Source: JACQFK01 sp036383955
Lineage (GTDB): Bacteria > Planctomycetota > MHYJ01 > JACPRB01
Assembly (NCBI GenBank): GCA_036383955.1
Contig: DASVNH010000114.1
Coordinates: 1-64,000 of the forward strand
Reading direction: 5' to 3'
Length of the DNA: 64,000 bases
Position numbers and translations under genes: made by a program. A model generated the notes under the pieces. That model had not been told where the DNA came from, made no database searches, and saw only the letters and a program-made list of their open reading frames with translations. This document shows, piece by piece, positions 40,097 through 49,166 of the stretch (positions are counted from its first letter, which is position 1; every line of letters starts with the position of its first letter).

Positions 40097-41943
40097 GCTA
40101 TTTCAGACGCGAACGACTTCCGAAGCTCCGCGAGCTCGACGTCCGTCATGGACCCGCCGCCGTAGACGCAGCGGTACACGGCGCGCACCGCCGCCTCGCC
40201 GACGGGAGTCGGCATCTTCGCCAGATGCTCCAGCGGCGCCCGGCTCGGAGGCCGGGGATGTCCGGCCTTCGCCCAGGCGACGTCCAGCGCCTTCAGCAGC
40301 TCGCGGGGCCCCGCCGGCAGCGGCGGACGCTCGGGGGGGACGATCGACGTCCGGCGCTTTCTCCGGCGCAGCAGCCGGATCGCCGCCCCGAGGAGCGCGA
40401 CGCCGGCGACGAGGCCGCCGACCCGAAGGAACGCGCGCGCGCGGGCGCCCTCTCGGAAGAGCGCGAGCGTCTCCGAGAACCAGGCCTTGATGCCCTCCCA
40501 GACGCCGGTCCCGCGGATCCGCTCCCGCATCGCCTCGAATTGCGCGCCGGGCGTCGGGTCCACCTCCACCCACCCCCGGCCCGGCAGCCAGGCCTCGACC
40601 CAGGCGTGCGCGTCGCCCTCGCGGACCACGTAGTGGCCGCCTTCGTAGTTCGAAGGGCGCACGCTGTAGCCCACCACGTAGCGCGCGGGCACCTTCTGCA
40701 TCCGGAGGAGCAGCGCGGCCGCGCTCGCGAAGTACTCGCAGTAGCCGCGGCGCTTGTCGAAGACGAACTCGCCCACCGGATCGGCCGACTGGAAGGCGCC
40801 CACGTCCAGGGCGTAGACGCAGCGCCGCTCCAGCTCCTCCAGCGTCCGCCGGATCCGCTCCTCCGGCGTCCCCTCGAAGCCCGCGGCCAGCGCGCGCAGC
40901 CGCGGATCGAGCCCGTCCGGGACGTCGAGGAAGTCCTCCGGCGCGCCCGCGTCTCCGCCGGGGCCGCACGCGACCGCGTAGAGGGCCGGAGGCGGCCCGA
41001 TCGGCGTCAGCACGCCCGCGGCGTCGATCCAGGGCGGCTCGCCGCCCAGGCGCGCCAGCCGGACGCCCGAGGGCGCCGGCAGGGCGTCGCGGACCGTCGC
41101 CTCCTGGAGGATCCGCGCGCGATACGCTCCCGGGCCTTCTCCCGGCGCCGCGTACGTCGTGCCCGGGACGCCGTCCAGCCCGGCCCCTGGCCCCATGCGC
41201 TTCCGCGGGAGCGATCCCGTCCAGGCGCGCCCCGCGTAGCTCTTGAAGACCCGCGCCCGGAGATAGCGCGGCGCGTCGGCCCACACGCGCGCGGCCACGG
41301 CCGGCGAGAGGCCGAGGCGTTCGACGTCCCCCAGCCGCGACGCGAGCGAAAGGCCCGCGCGCGCCGTCGCGCCCGATCCGAGATCCGCGATCTTCGCTTC
41401 GACCCACGGCTGGGCCACGGGCAGGGCGAGACCGACGCCCGCCGCCACGGCCGCGGCCGTCGAGACCAGGCCGAGCAGCGGCAGGAGCCGCGGCTTCCGG
41501 TCCGCGGCCAGCCAGACCACGAGGGCCAGCCCGCTCGCGGCGAACAACACGGGCAGGCTCGCCTCCCGATAGGAAAACGCGGCGGTGACGAGCAGCGCCA
41601 TCGACGCGGGCACCGCGCGCGCGGGCGCCCCGAAGAGATGGATCGCCGCCAGGAGCGCGAGGCCGGCGCCGGACCACAAGACGAAGCTCCGGGCGACGCC
41701 CTCCCCCACGCTGCCGATCATCAGGAGGCCCGGCACGACGGCCACCGCCGCGATGAGCAGCCCGCTCGGCCACAGCAGGGCCCGCGCCCCCAGCCGATCC
41801 GCCTTCCACGCGAGCGAGGCCGCGAAGACCGGCAGCAGCGCGAACGCGGCCGGCGCGCCGAAGGCCAGGGCGTAGGCCGTCGTCGCGCAGCCCGCGAGGG
41901 CCGCGAGCGCGGCGTGGGCCAGGCTCAGGCGTCGGCGCGCCAT
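40093..41943 (-). CDS. Membrane transglutaminase-like protein (DUF3488/transglutaminase core/DUF4129)
   Basis: The 616-residue protein begins with about seven membrane helices (residues 1-200, starting MARRRLSLAHAALAAL), then an extracytoplasmic part with the transglutaminase core: catalytic Cys in KRRGYCEYFASAAALLLR, His in EGDAHAWVEAW and Asp in WVEVDPTPG. A final membrane helix (LVAGVALLGAAIRLL) precedes a cytoplasmic DUF4129-like tail. Such proteins are standard partners of MoxR ATPases and DUF58 proteins. Start ATG 41943 lies 19 bases inside the DUF58 gene. Confidence 0.92.
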   Translation of the reverse strand: MARRRLSLAHAALAALAGCATTAYALAFGAPAAFALLPVFAASLAWKADRLGARALLWPSGLLIAAVAVVPGLLMIGSVGEGVARSFVLWSGAGLALLAAIHLFGAPARAVPASMALLVTAAFSYREASLPVLFAASGLALVVWLAADRKPRLLPLLGLVSTAAAVAAGVGLALPVAQPWVEAKIADLGSGATARAGLSLASRLGDVERLGLSPAVAARVWADAPRYLRARVFKSYAGRAWTGSLPRKRMGPGAGLDGVPGTTYAAPGEGPGAYRARILQEATVRDALPAPSGVRLARLGGEPPWIDAAGVLTPIGPPPALYAVACGPGGDAGAPEDFLDVPDGLDPRLRALAAGFEGTPEERIRRTLEELERRCVYALDVGAFQSADPVGEFVFDKRRGYCEYFASAAALLLRMQKVPARYVVGYSVRPSNYEGGHYVVREGDAHAWVEAWLPGRGWVEVDPTPGAQFEAMRERIRGTGVWEGIKAWFSETLALFREGARARAFLRVGGLVAGVALLGAAIRLLRRRKRRTSIVPPERPPLPAGPRELLKALDVAWAKAGHPRPPSRAPLEHLAKMPTPVGEAAVRAVYRCVYGGGSMTDVELAELRKSFASEIA

Positions 41944-43094
41944 GTCTCGATCCCGTCGAATTCCTCGGCCGCCGCGCCCGTGTCGAGGCCCTCCCGCGTG
42001 AGAATCACGCGGACCGACGTCCCCGCGGCCTTCACCCGCCGGAGGAAGTCGAGCCGCGTCGGGTCCCAGTCCTGGAGGACCGCGACGACGGTCGTCACCG
42101 AGGAGAGCCGCTCGAAGACCGCGGGCCCGATGGTCTGGAACGGCGGGTCCGCGCACGGTTCCAGGCAGGCCAGGACGTCGAGGATGTTCTCGAGATACGC
42201 CAGGCTGCGGCCCGCGCTCACCTCATAGACGTCCGGCCCGGCCGCGAGGATGTCGACGACATACTCGCTCCGGCTGAAGAAGTCGGCGATGGAGGCGACG
42301 GCCGAGATCGACCGCTCGAAGCCCGGTCCCGGCCGCGCGAAGGTGTCGAGCACGATCGCGATGCGGCAGAAGTACTCTTCCTGGTACTCCTTGACCACCG
42401 GCGCCCCGCGGCGCGCCCAGGAGCGCCAGTGGATCGCGCGGATCGGATCGCCTTCGCGGTAGTCGCGCGTCCCCACGAACTCCACGGAGTCGCCCGTGTT
42501 CGAGGAGAGCGGGATGCCGCCCGGCTGGTGGCGACGTCCCACGGGGATCTCGAAGACGTCCAGCGGGGTGAAGCGGGGGTAGACGAGCAGCGCCCGGTCG
42601 GGCAGGCGCTCGGCGGCGGTGAGGAACAGGCCCAGCGGATCCGCCCGGGACGCGCGCGCGCCCCGGACTTCGTAGCGGCCGCGGCGGAGGGCGAGGAGGG
42701 TCGCGACGCCCTTGGGGCCCGGGGCTTCCGCGGGCTCGATCTTGACGCCCGGCGGCGCGGGGAACGCGAGATGCAGATCGGGGACCGCGTCGCCCTCCGC
42801 GACCACGTGGAAGGTCACGGGCGTGCCGGCCGTCGCGCGGGCCGGGGCGCCGCCGGAGAGGCGGACCCGGGGGCGGGCGCGGAAGCCGAACAGGAAGGCG
42901 CCGACGAAGAGCCCGAAGGCGATGGCGAAGAGCAGGTAGACGCGCGTGGTCAGCGCGTCGAGGCCGAGGAACGAGAAGGCCACGAGGGTCCCGAACAGGA
43001 AGCGGCCGCGCGCGGTCAGCCGGTCCTGGAAGGCCCGGACGAAGCGGCCGACGAGGGGAAGCGATCGGAGGTCGACGCTCCGCCGCGGGTCCAT
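41925..43094 (-). CDS. DUF58 protein (vWA-like), partner of MoxR
   Basis: The 389-residue protein has two membrane helices at about 30-75 and the DUF58 signature YREGDPIRAIHWRSWARRGAPVVKEYQEEY, followed by a degenerate vWA domain (AIVLDTFARPGPGFERSISAVASIADFF) without a MIDAS DxSxS. Its membrane helices and lack of MIDAS distinguish it from the second DUF58 gene at 50941. Start is ATG 43094 overlapping the MoxR stop as TGATG; GTG 43097 is possible. Confidence 0.9.
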   Translation of the reverse strand: MDPRRSVDLRSLPLVGRFVRAFQDRLTARGRFLFGTLVAFSFLGLDALTTRVYLLFAIAFGLFVGAFLFGFRARPRVRLSGGAPARATAGTPVTFHVVAEGDAVPDLHLAFPAPPGVKIEPAEAPGPKGVATLLALRRGRYEVRGARASRADPLGLFLTAAERLPDRALLVYPRFTPLDVFEIPVGRRHQPGGIPLSSNTGDSVEFVGTRDYREGDPIRAIHWRSWARRGAPVVKEYQEEYFCRIAIVLDTFARPGPGFERSISAVASIADFFSRSEYVVDILAAGPDVYEVSAGRSLAYLENILDVLACLEPCADPPFQTIGPAVFERLSSVTTVVAVLQDWDPTRLDFLRRVKAAGTSVRVILTREGLDTGAAAEEFDGIETWRADA

Positions 43095-44032
43095 CACACG
43101 CCGACCGGCACGGAGTCGAGGATTCCGCGCACGAGGTCCTCCTTCTTGACGCCCGCGTACTTCGCCTTGGTGTCGAGGGCGAGGCGGTGCGCGAGGGCGG
43201 GGACGGCTTCGGCCTTGACGTCCTCCGGGATCGCGAAGTCGCGGCCCTCGAGATAGGCGCGGGCCTGGACGACGCGGAAGAGGCCCAGCATGCCGCGCGT
43301 GGAGCAGCCCATGCGCAGCGACGGGTGGCGGCGGGTGGCGTCGGCCAGGTCGGCGAGGTAGCGGCCGAGGCGCCGGTCGACCTTGATCTCCCGGACCTCC
43401 GCCTGGATCCGGAGCAGCTCCGCGCCGTCGAGAACCGGCTTGACCGCGTCCACCGGGTGCTCGCGCGCCTGGCTGTACAGGACGTCGACCTCATGCTCCG
43501 GCGACGGGTAACCGATCGTCAGGCGCATGCCGAACCGGTCGAGCTGGGCTTCCGGCAGCGGATAGGTGCCGTGGAACTCGATCGGATTCTGCGTGGCCAT
43601 GACGAGGAAGGGCGCGGGCAGCGCGTGGGTGGTGCCCTCGACCGTCACCTGCCGCTCGCTCATCGCCTCCAGGAGGGCCGACTGGGTGCGCGGCGAGGCG
43701 CGGTTGATCTCGTCGGCGAGCAGGATGTTGGTGAAGACGGGGCCGGGCTTGAACGTGAAGGTCCCTTCGCGCGGATTGAAGACGGAGGAGCCGAGGATGT
43801 CGGTCGGCAGCAGGTCCGGCGTGAACTGGGCGCGCTTGAAGTCGCCGGAGATCGAGCGGGCCAGGGCCTTGGCGAGGGTCGTCTTGCCGACGCCGGGGAC
43901 GTCCTCCAGGAGCACGTGGCTGCCGCTGACGAGGGCGACGAGGAGGCGGTCGAGCACCTCCGCCTTGCCGAGGATGACCTTGGCCAGCTCGGCCCGCAGG
44001 CGCCCCAGCGTGCCCCGTCCTCCCGCGCTCAC
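43094..44032 (-). CDS. MoxR-family AAA+ ATPase
   Basis: The 312-residue protein shows Walker A EDVPGVGKTTLAKAL, Walker B ILLADEINRASPRTQSALLEAM, sensor 1 VMATQNPIEFHGTYPLPEAQLDRF and the C-terminal helical lid (LRMGCSTRGMLGLFRVVQARAYLEGRDF). MoxR ATPases act as chaperones for vWA proteins such as DUF58. GTG 44032 is preferred because an extended -10 (TGC-TATGCT) lies eight bases upstream, and the sequence before it is not conserved. It heads a five-gene (-) operon. Confidence 0.93.
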   Translation of the reverse strand: MSAGGRGTLGRLRAELAKVILGKAEVLDRLLVALVSGSHVLLEDVPGVGKTTLAKALARSISGDFKRAQFTPDLLPTDILGSSVFNPREGTFTFKPGPVFTNILLADEINRASPRTQSALLEAMSERQVTVEGTTHALPAPFLVMATQNPIEFHGTYPLPEAQLDRFGMRLTIGYPSPEHEVDVLYSQAREHPVDAVKPVLDGAELLRIQAEVREIKVDRRLGRYLADLADATRRHPSLRMGCSTRGMLGLFRVVQARAYLEGRDFAIPEDVKAEAVPALAHRLALDTKAKYAGVKKEDLVRGILDSVPVGV

Positions 44033-44040
44033 GGGGGTCG

Positions 44041-44049
44041 AGCATAGCA
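44041..44049 (-). promoter_or_regulatory. Extended -10 TGC-TATGCT before moxR-type gene
   Basis: On the minus strand TGCTATGCT ends eight bases before the GTG at 44032, predicting a nearly leaderless operon transcript. Confidence 0.55.
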
Positions 44050-44164
44050 AATCTCGATACGGCTGTCAGAGAATGCGGCCGGACGCTAAGTAGAAGCGGA
44101 ATACTTTCCGGCGAGCGGTTATCATCGCGCCGCGGGATCGACAGACTGGGCTCGGGGAGAACGC

Positions 44165-45553
44165 ATGGATCAGACCGGGAAGCCCCTTCGTTGGTGGCAG
44201 GGCCTCGAGAAGTACTGCTGGGTGGTGCTCGTCATCTCCGCGCTCGGCTGGCTCTTCGACACCATGGACCAGAACCTCTTCAACCTGGTCCGGAAGTCGT
44301 CGATGGAAGACCTGCTGATGCCCAAGGCGGAGCGCGCGGCGCTGACCGGGGCCGCGAAGACCGCCTTCGACGACGACGTGAGGTTCAAGGGCGGCATCGT
44401 GACGGCCGTCTTCCTCATCGGCTGGGCGGCGGGCGGGTTCATCTTCGGCATCCTGGGCGACCGCCTGGGCCGCACGAAGACCATGATCGTCACGATCCTG
44501 ATCTACGCGATCTTCACGGGGGCCAGCGGCCTCGTGAACAACTGGTACCTCTACGCGTTCGCGCGGTTCATGACCGGGATCGGCGTCGGCGGCGAGTGGG
44601 CGGCCGGCGCGGCGCTGGTCGCCGAGACCTTCCCGCAACGAGCGCGGCCGATGGCCCTCGGGCTCCTCCAGGCGCTGTCGTCCGTCGGCAACATGATGGC
44701 CGCGGCGATCACCTGGGGCATCGAAGGCGCCGGCCTCGACTGGCGCATCGTGTACTTCGTCGGCGCCGCGCCGGCCCTCCTCGTCCTCTGGATCCGCCGC
44801 TCGGTCCACGAGCCGGAGCAGTGGACGAAGGCCCGCGAGCGCGCGTCGATGGGCAAGGAGATGGGCAAGATCGGCGAGCTCTTCACCCACCCCGTCCTGC
44901 GGCGCAACCTCATCGCCTCGGTCCTCATGGGCACCGCCGGCGTCGGGGCGCTCTGGGGCGTCGGGTTCTTCAGCACCGACTTCGTGCTGGGCGAGCTGAC
45001 CAAGCTGGGCGTCGAGCCGGACAAGCGGAACTCGGTCAAGAACGCGATGTTCCTGCTCCAGAATCTCGGCTCGTTCTTCGGGATCCTCACGTTCGCCGTC
45101 ATCGCCGAGCGCTTCAACCGCCGCAAGGCCTTCTTCCTGTCCTTCGTTCTAGCCTGGATCTCCGTCCTCGCGTTCTTCTGGGGCGTCTCCAAGGCGGGCC
45201 CGAACACGGCCACCGCCGCCCTCATCCTGGCGCCGATCATGGGCTTCTGCTCGCTCATGCCCTTCTCGGGCTTCACCATCTACTTCCCCGAGCTCTTCCC
45301 GACCCGGCTGAGGACCACCGGCTGCGGCTTCGCCTACAACGCCGCCCGCGTCCTCGCCGCCGGCGCGCCGTTCGCCATCGGCTTCCTCGGCAAGAAACTC
45401 GGGTTCCCCATGGCCGCCACCGTCGTCATCTTCGTGTACATCCTCGGCTTCATCGGCACCTGGATGGGCCCGGAAACCAAGGGCCTGCCGCTGCCGGAAG
45501 ACAAGGATTTCGACACCGCCCCGGCGCCCGAGGTCGCCCCCGCGAAGGCCTGA
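44165..45553 (+). CDS. Major facilitator superfamily transporter (metabolite:H+ symporter type)
   Basis: The 462-residue protein has about 12 membrane helices. The loop 2-3 motif GILGDRLGRTKTMI and the loop 4 motif RFMTGIGVGGEWAAGAALVAETFPQRARP mark the sugar/aromatic-acid-type MFS branch, and the PELFPTRLRTTGCGFAYNAAR motif appears in the second half. The substrate cannot be told from sequence. ATG 44165 is preceded by GGGGAG at about eight bases; a TATCAT at 44120-44125 could be the -10. A C-terminal Ala/Pro-rich tail is cytoplasmic. Confidence 0.9.
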   Translation: MDQTGKPLRWWQGLEKYCWVVLVISALGWLFDTMDQNLFNLVRKSSMEDLLMPKAERAALTGAAKTAFDDDVRFKGGIVTAVFLIGWAAGGFIFGILGDRLGRTKTMIVTILIYAIFTGASGLVNNWYLYAFARFMTGIGVGGEWAAGAALVAETFPQRARPMALGLLQALSSVGNMMAAAITWGIEGAGLDWRIVYFVGAAPALLVLWIRRSVHEPEQWTKARERASMGKEMGKIGELFTHPVLRRNLIASVLMGTAGVGALWGVGFFSTDFVLGELTKLGVEPDKRNSVKNAMFLLQNLGSFFGILTFAVIAERFNRRKAFFLSFVLAWISVLAFFWGVSKAGPNTATAALILAPIMGFCSLMPFSGFTIYFPELFPTRLRTTGCGFAYNAARVLAAGAPFAIGFLGKKLGFPMAATVVIFVYILGFIGTWMGPETKGLPLPEDKDFDTAPAPEVAPAKA

Positions 45554-45555
45554 TC

Positions 45556-45577
45556 GCGATTTAAACAGCGAAATCGC
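45556..45577 (+). terminator. Weak hairpin after the MFS gene
   Basis: GCGATTT (45556-45562) pairs with AAATCGC (45571-45577) just after the stop. No T-tract follows on the plus strand, so terminator function is uncertain. Confidence 0.35.
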
Positions 45578-45625
45578 AAACCCTTGCGGGGCGGAGGGTT
45601 GGGCATTTCGCACTTTGAATTGTGA

Positions 45626-45631
45626 TACCTT
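45626..45631 (+). promoter_or_regulatory. -10 box TACCTT, six bases before ATG 45638
   Basis: TGA-TACCTT (extended -10 form) is followed by AGCGGC and the ATG of the phosphoesterase gene, with no ribosome site. Confidence 0.5.
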
Positions 45632-45637
45632 AGCGGC

Positions 45638-46411
45638 ATGTCGTCGATCCTCTTCGCGTCCGACCTCCACGGCAACGCGGAGGCCTACGACGCCCTCTTC
45701 GCCATGGACGCCGACGCCATCGTCCTCGGCGGCGACCTCCTCCCCTACCCCCTCAAGCGCGGCGGCGACCTGATCGACATCCAGCGGTCTTTCGTGACGG
45801 GCTACCTCGCGCCGAAACTCGACACCCGCCGCTGCTTCTGGATCCTCGGCAACGACGACTGGGAGGCAATGCTCCCCCTCCTCGAAGGGCACGGGACGTC
45901 GATCCACGGCCGCGCGACGGAGTTCCTCGACGGCCTGTCGATCGCCGGCTGCTCGTTCGTGCCGGTGACCCCGTTCGGCATGAAGGACTTCGACCGGAAG
46001 GACGTCGAGGGCTGGCACCCCGTCCAGCTGCCGACCCGCTGCCTGCTGAGCCGGACGGGCGGCCTCGAGGAGGTCTCGCTCGAGACGGTCCTGGCGCGCG
46101 GGACGATCGAGGCCGAGCTGGAGCGCCTCGCCGGCCTGTCGGATCCGGCCCGCACGGTCTACGTGGTCCACACGCCGCCGTTCGCGACGAAGCTCGACCG
46201 CCTGCGCGGGATCACGCCGATCGGCAGCCGGGCGCTGCGGACGTTCATCGACCGGCGCCGGCCGCCGCTGACCCTGCACGGCCACGTCCACGAGTCGCCG
46301 GGGGTGGACCGCCTGGGCTCGACGGTGAGCGTGAATCCGGGCGACAGCATGCGCCGCCTGCGCGTCGCGCGGATCGACCTGAAAGACTATTCCGTCACTT
46401 CGCCGCGTTGA
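45638..46411 (+). CDS. Calcineurin-like metallophosphoesterase
   Basis: The 257-residue cytoplasmic protein displays the metallophosphoesterase motif set: DLHG (D9, H11), GGDLLPYP, GNDDWE, VHTPPF and GHVHESPG. Two metal ions and phosphoester hydrolysis are expected for the family; the substrate is unknown. It overlaps the convergent ASPIC/thioredoxin gene by 17 bases. The upstream 84 bases hold a weak hairpin and a leaderless-type -10. Confidence 0.9.
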   Translation: MSSILFASDLHGNAEAYDALFAMDADAIVLGGDLLPYPLKRGGDLIDIQRSFVTGYLAPKLDTRRCFWILGNDDWEAMLPLLEGHGTSIHGRATEFLDGLSIAGCSFVPVTPFGMKDFDRKDVEGWHPVQLPTRCLLSRTGGLEEVSLETVLARGTIEAELERLAGLSDPARTVYVVHTPPFATKLDRLRGITPIGSRALRTFIDRRRPPLTLHGHVHESPGVDRLGSTVSVNPGDSMRRLRVARIDLKDYSVTSPR

Positions 46412-47435
46412 GCGCGTCTTCGATCGCGTAGCGGCCCACGAAGGTCTCGATCTCGCCGCCGGGCCGCACCAGGCAGGCCCGCGGCACCTCGACGCCCTTG
46501 CCCGCCTCGGCCGCCCGCTCCGGCTGGATCGCGATCCGGTTCCGGCTCAGCTCGTCCGCCGCGTGCTTCGCGTCCGCGTCGGTGTTCGCCCAGATCAGGC
46601 GCAGGCCCGCCGCCTTCGCCTTCGCCTCCAGCTCCGCCACCCGCAGCAGATCCCCGCGGCACGCGAAGCAGTCCACGCTGAAGTACGCGACCACCGCCGC
46701 CTTCCCGCCCGCCAGCGGCCGCGGATCCGGCTCCACCGGCCCCGGCGGATCCTTCACGGCGGCGGCCACGGCGCTCCGAACCGGCTCGACGGCCTCCGCC
46801 TTCTCGATCTCCCCCTCGCGCAGGGTCCAGATCCGGTTCGCGTCCAGCGCCTCGTAGCGGTCCACCTGGCCCGACGGCCAGCGCACCTCGACGGCCGCCT
46901 TCTCCGCGGCCCCGAGCCCGGCGTGGATCTCCGGCGCGTTCCCCGACAGGTAGCCCATGCCGCAGGCCAGCTCCAGAACCCGCTTGTTCACCGTCACCCG
47001 CGCGCCGATCCCGAAGCGGTTCGACGCCTGGCCGCGCAGCCGCAGCCGGATCCAGCGGTTCCCCGCCGGCGCCGCCCGGTTCAGCAGCGCGACGATCGGA
47101 TTCTTGAAGTGGTTGTGCATGACCGCGTCGAGGACGCCGTCCTGGTCGACGTCCATCAGCACCAGCCCGCGGCTGTCCTCGATCCGCGCCGCGCCCATCG
47201 TCGCCCCGACGTCCTCGTAGCCGCGGTCGGTCCGGTGGAAGAACGGGTTGGCCTCGTTCCCGCTGAACGAGATCATCGGCCCGAGCTTGCCGTCCTTGAG
47301 CAGCGCCGAGTGCCGGTTCTGCACCTCGGGGTTCCGCGCGTCGGATTTCGCGATCTCCCGGATATGCTCGTTGAAGCGCTTCGTCAGCGGCAGCCCCGCC
47401 TCCGCGTCCCCTTCGCAGGCCACCCGGGCCCGCAT
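46395..47435 (-). CDS. C-terminal part of FG-GAP/ASPIC protein with thioredoxin-like domain
   Basis: About 346 residues in the same frame as the gene upstream but separated from it by a UGA codon at 47456-47454. It continues the FG-GAP propeller (GLVLMDVDQDGVLDAVMHNH), then an ASPIC/UnbV domain (NRWIRLRLRGQASNRFGIGARVTV) and a thioredoxin/TlpA-like domain (AAVVAYFSVDCFACRGDLLRVAELEAKA) with a CxxC pair (CFAC). GGAGG three bases before ATG 47435 could allow re-initiation, so this half may be made separately. Without the upstream half it would have no export signal. It is either a split gene, a nonsense mutant or a read-through product. Confidence 0.7.
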   Translation of the reverse strand: MRARVACEGDAEAGLPLTKRFNEHIREIAKSDARNPEVQNRHSALLKDGKLGPMISFSGNEANPFFHRTDRGYEDVGATMGAARIEDSRGLVLMDVDQDGVLDAVMHNHFKNPIVALLNRAAPAGNRWIRLRLRGQASNRFGIGARVTVNKRVLELACGMGYLSGNAPEIHAGLGAAEKAAVEVRWPSGQVDRYEALDANRIWTLREGEIEKAEAVEPVRSAVAAAVKDPPGPVEPDPRPLAGGKAAVVAYFSVDCFACRGDLLRVAELEAKAKAAGLRLIWANTDADAKHAADELSRNRIAIQPERAAEAGKGVEVPRACLVRPGGEIETFVGRYAIEDALNAAK

Positions 47436-47453
47436 CAACCTCCAGAAAGGCGC

Positions 47454-47456
47454 TCA
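47454..47456 (-). other. In-frame UGA splitting the FG-GAP/ASPIC gene
   Basis: The sequence around the codon translates as YTTSDL-stop-APFWRLMRARV in one frame. Related proteins carry a DL-[D/E]-SFFWR-type segment here, so the stop replaces an acidic or similar residue. No base is inserted or lost. Confidence 0.85.
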
Positions 47457-49166
47457 GAGGTCGCTGGTCGTGTAGGCCGACGTCCGGAACCCGTTCGCGA
47501 CGTAGATGTCGAGCCGCGCGTCGTTGTCGTAGTCGTAGGCCTGCGCGCTCCACGCCCAGCCCGCCCGCCCGCCGCCGGTCTCGGGCGTCACGTCCTTGAA
47601 GGTCCCGTTCCCCTCGTTGCGCAGCAGCGTGTTCCCCCGCGCCATCTTCGCCAGCCGGTCGAGCCGCCCCGCCGCCAGCGCCGACGCGCTCCGCGCGAGG
47701 ATGCGGTTGCCGGCCGTCGAGTACATGTTCGACACGTACAGGTCCAGATCGCCGTCCTCGTCGTAGTCCAGCCACAGCACGCCCATGCCGAAGCCGGTGT
47801 CGACGACCCCCGCGGCGGCCGTCACGTCCTCGAACGCGCCCTTCCCGTCGTTGCGGAACAGCCGCTTCTCCCCGTAGTCGTTCGCCACGCAGAGGTCCGG
47901 CTCCCCGTCCCCGTCGTAGTCGCCGAACGCGGCCGCCAGGCTCCAGCCCTTGTCGGCCACGCCGCGCGCGACGGCCTCCTCCTTGAACGTCCCGTCGCCC
48001 CGGTTGATCCAGAGCTGGTTGGGCTCGCCGTCCTTCGCGCCGAAGACGTCCGACGGCACCTCCTCCGAGAACCGCGGATCCTCCTTCGCGTCGTCGTGGT
48101 AGTAGCACGCGTAGACGTCGAGGTCGCCGTCGCGGTCGACGTCCGCCGCGCAGAGGGTCGTCGCCGGACCCCGCGCGCCGCCCAGCCCCGCGGCCGCCGT
48201 GACGTCCGTGAACTTCGCGCCGTCGTTGCGGTACAGGGCCAGCGCGCGCTTCGCCGGATCGTTCTCGTAGTTCGCGACGAGGAGGTCGAGGTCGCCGTCG
48301 TTGTCGACGTCCAGGAAGAGCGCCGCCGCGCCGGCGCCGGGGTCGTCGACGCCCTTCTCCTTCGCGCACTCCGTGAAGCGGCCGCCGTCGTTCCGGAAGA
48401 GCGCGTCGGGGCCGGCCCGCGGCACGAATAGATCCGCGTCGCCGTCGCCGTCGACGTCCCCCGCCGCGAGCCCGCCGATGAAGAGCCGGCCGAAGGTCTG
48501 CTTGCCCTCGTCGGGCGCCCCTTCGGGCGGCGCCAGCGCGAGGCCGAGCTCGACCGTCGCGTCGACGAAGCGGACGGCGCCTTCCTCGGTCTTGGCCTCG
48601 GTGCCCCGGAAGCGCCGCAGCCTCCAGCGGCCGTCGACCTTCACGAACTCCGAGGCGCCCTGCATGACCCAGCGCTTCGCGCGGCCGGCGCGGGTCCGGA
48701 GGGCGTCGGCCTTGAGCGTCCCCACCAGCGCGCCGTTCTCGAGCTTCGCGGCGGGCAGCTTGAAGACGAGGGTGTCGGGAGCGACCGCGAGCGAGGCGCG
48801 GAACGCGGCGCGGTCGACGGTCCGGGGATCGGGCCCGGCGGAGCGGATCTCGACGCCGCCGACGACCCGGGGCTCGCCGCCCGGCTCGCGGAAGAGCGCG
48901 CCGCCCTCGAAGTCGGCGGCCACGTGCGCCATCGCCCCGCCCAGCGCGCCGCGCCGGATCTGCGTGGCCAGATCGAGCAGCGCCTCCTCGATTTCCATCA
49001 CCGCGTCCTCGACGTCGTCCGCGTACTTCTGGACGACCGGATGCGGGGCGGCCGCCTTCGCCGGCGGAGGAGCGGGGGACGGGGAGGGACCGCCCGCCAG
49101 CCAGACCAGCACCCCGACGCCGACCGGGGCGCAGAGCACGAGCGCGGCCAGCGTCCATTTCCTCAT
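47454..49166 (-). CDS. N-terminal part of secreted FG-GAP (CRTAC-type) repeat protein
   Basis: The 570-residue product has a signal/anchor helix (MRKWTLAALVLCAPVGVGVLVWLAGG), a domain to about 185 with a SnoaL-like flavour (FVKVDGRWRLRRFRG), then FG-GAP/VCBS repeats with calcium-site motifs: DVDGDGDADLFV, DVDNDGDLDLLV, DVDRDGDLDVYA, DYDGDGEPDLCV, DYDEDGDLDLYV and DYDNDARLDIYV. It is a beta-propeller of the CRTAC/ASPIC family, probably outside the cytoplasm. It stops at a UGA after which the same frame continues into the ASPIC/thioredoxin part. It overlaps the BatA-like gene as ATGA. Confidence 0.85.
   Translation of the reverse strand: MRKWTLAALVLCAPVGVGVLVWLAGGPSPSPAPPPAKAAAPHPVVQKYADDVEDAVMEIEEALLDLATQIRRGALGGAMAHVAADFEGGALFREPGGEPRVVGGVEIRSAGPDPRTVDRAAFRASLAVAPDTLVFKLPAAKLENGALVGTLKADALRTRAGRAKRWVMQGASEFVKVDGRWRLRRFRGTEAKTEEGAVRFVDATVELGLALAPPEGAPDEGKQTFGRLFIGGLAAGDVDGDGDADLFVPRAGPDALFRNDGGRFTECAKEKGVDDPGAGAAALFLDVDNDGDLDLLVANYENDPAKRALALYRNDGAKFTDVTAAAGLGGARGPATTLCAADVDRDGDLDVYACYYHDDAKEDPRFSEEVPSDVFGAKDGEPNQLWINRGDGTFKEEAVARGVADKGWSLAAAFGDYDGDGEPDLCVANDYGEKRLFRNDGKGAFEDVTAAAGVVDTGFGMGVLWLDYDEDGDLDLYVSNMYSTAGNRILARSASALAAGRLDRLAKMARGNTLLRNEGNGTFKDVTPETGGGRAGWAWSAQAYDYDNDARLDIYVANGFRTSAYTTSDL

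Noticed and set aside
47454..47456. Selenocysteine insertion at the in-frame UGA
   Set aside because: The residue is not at a redox motif, no convincing SECIS-type stem-loop with the expected spacing was seen, and homologues have an acidic residue here as far as I recall. Not excluded, but not called.
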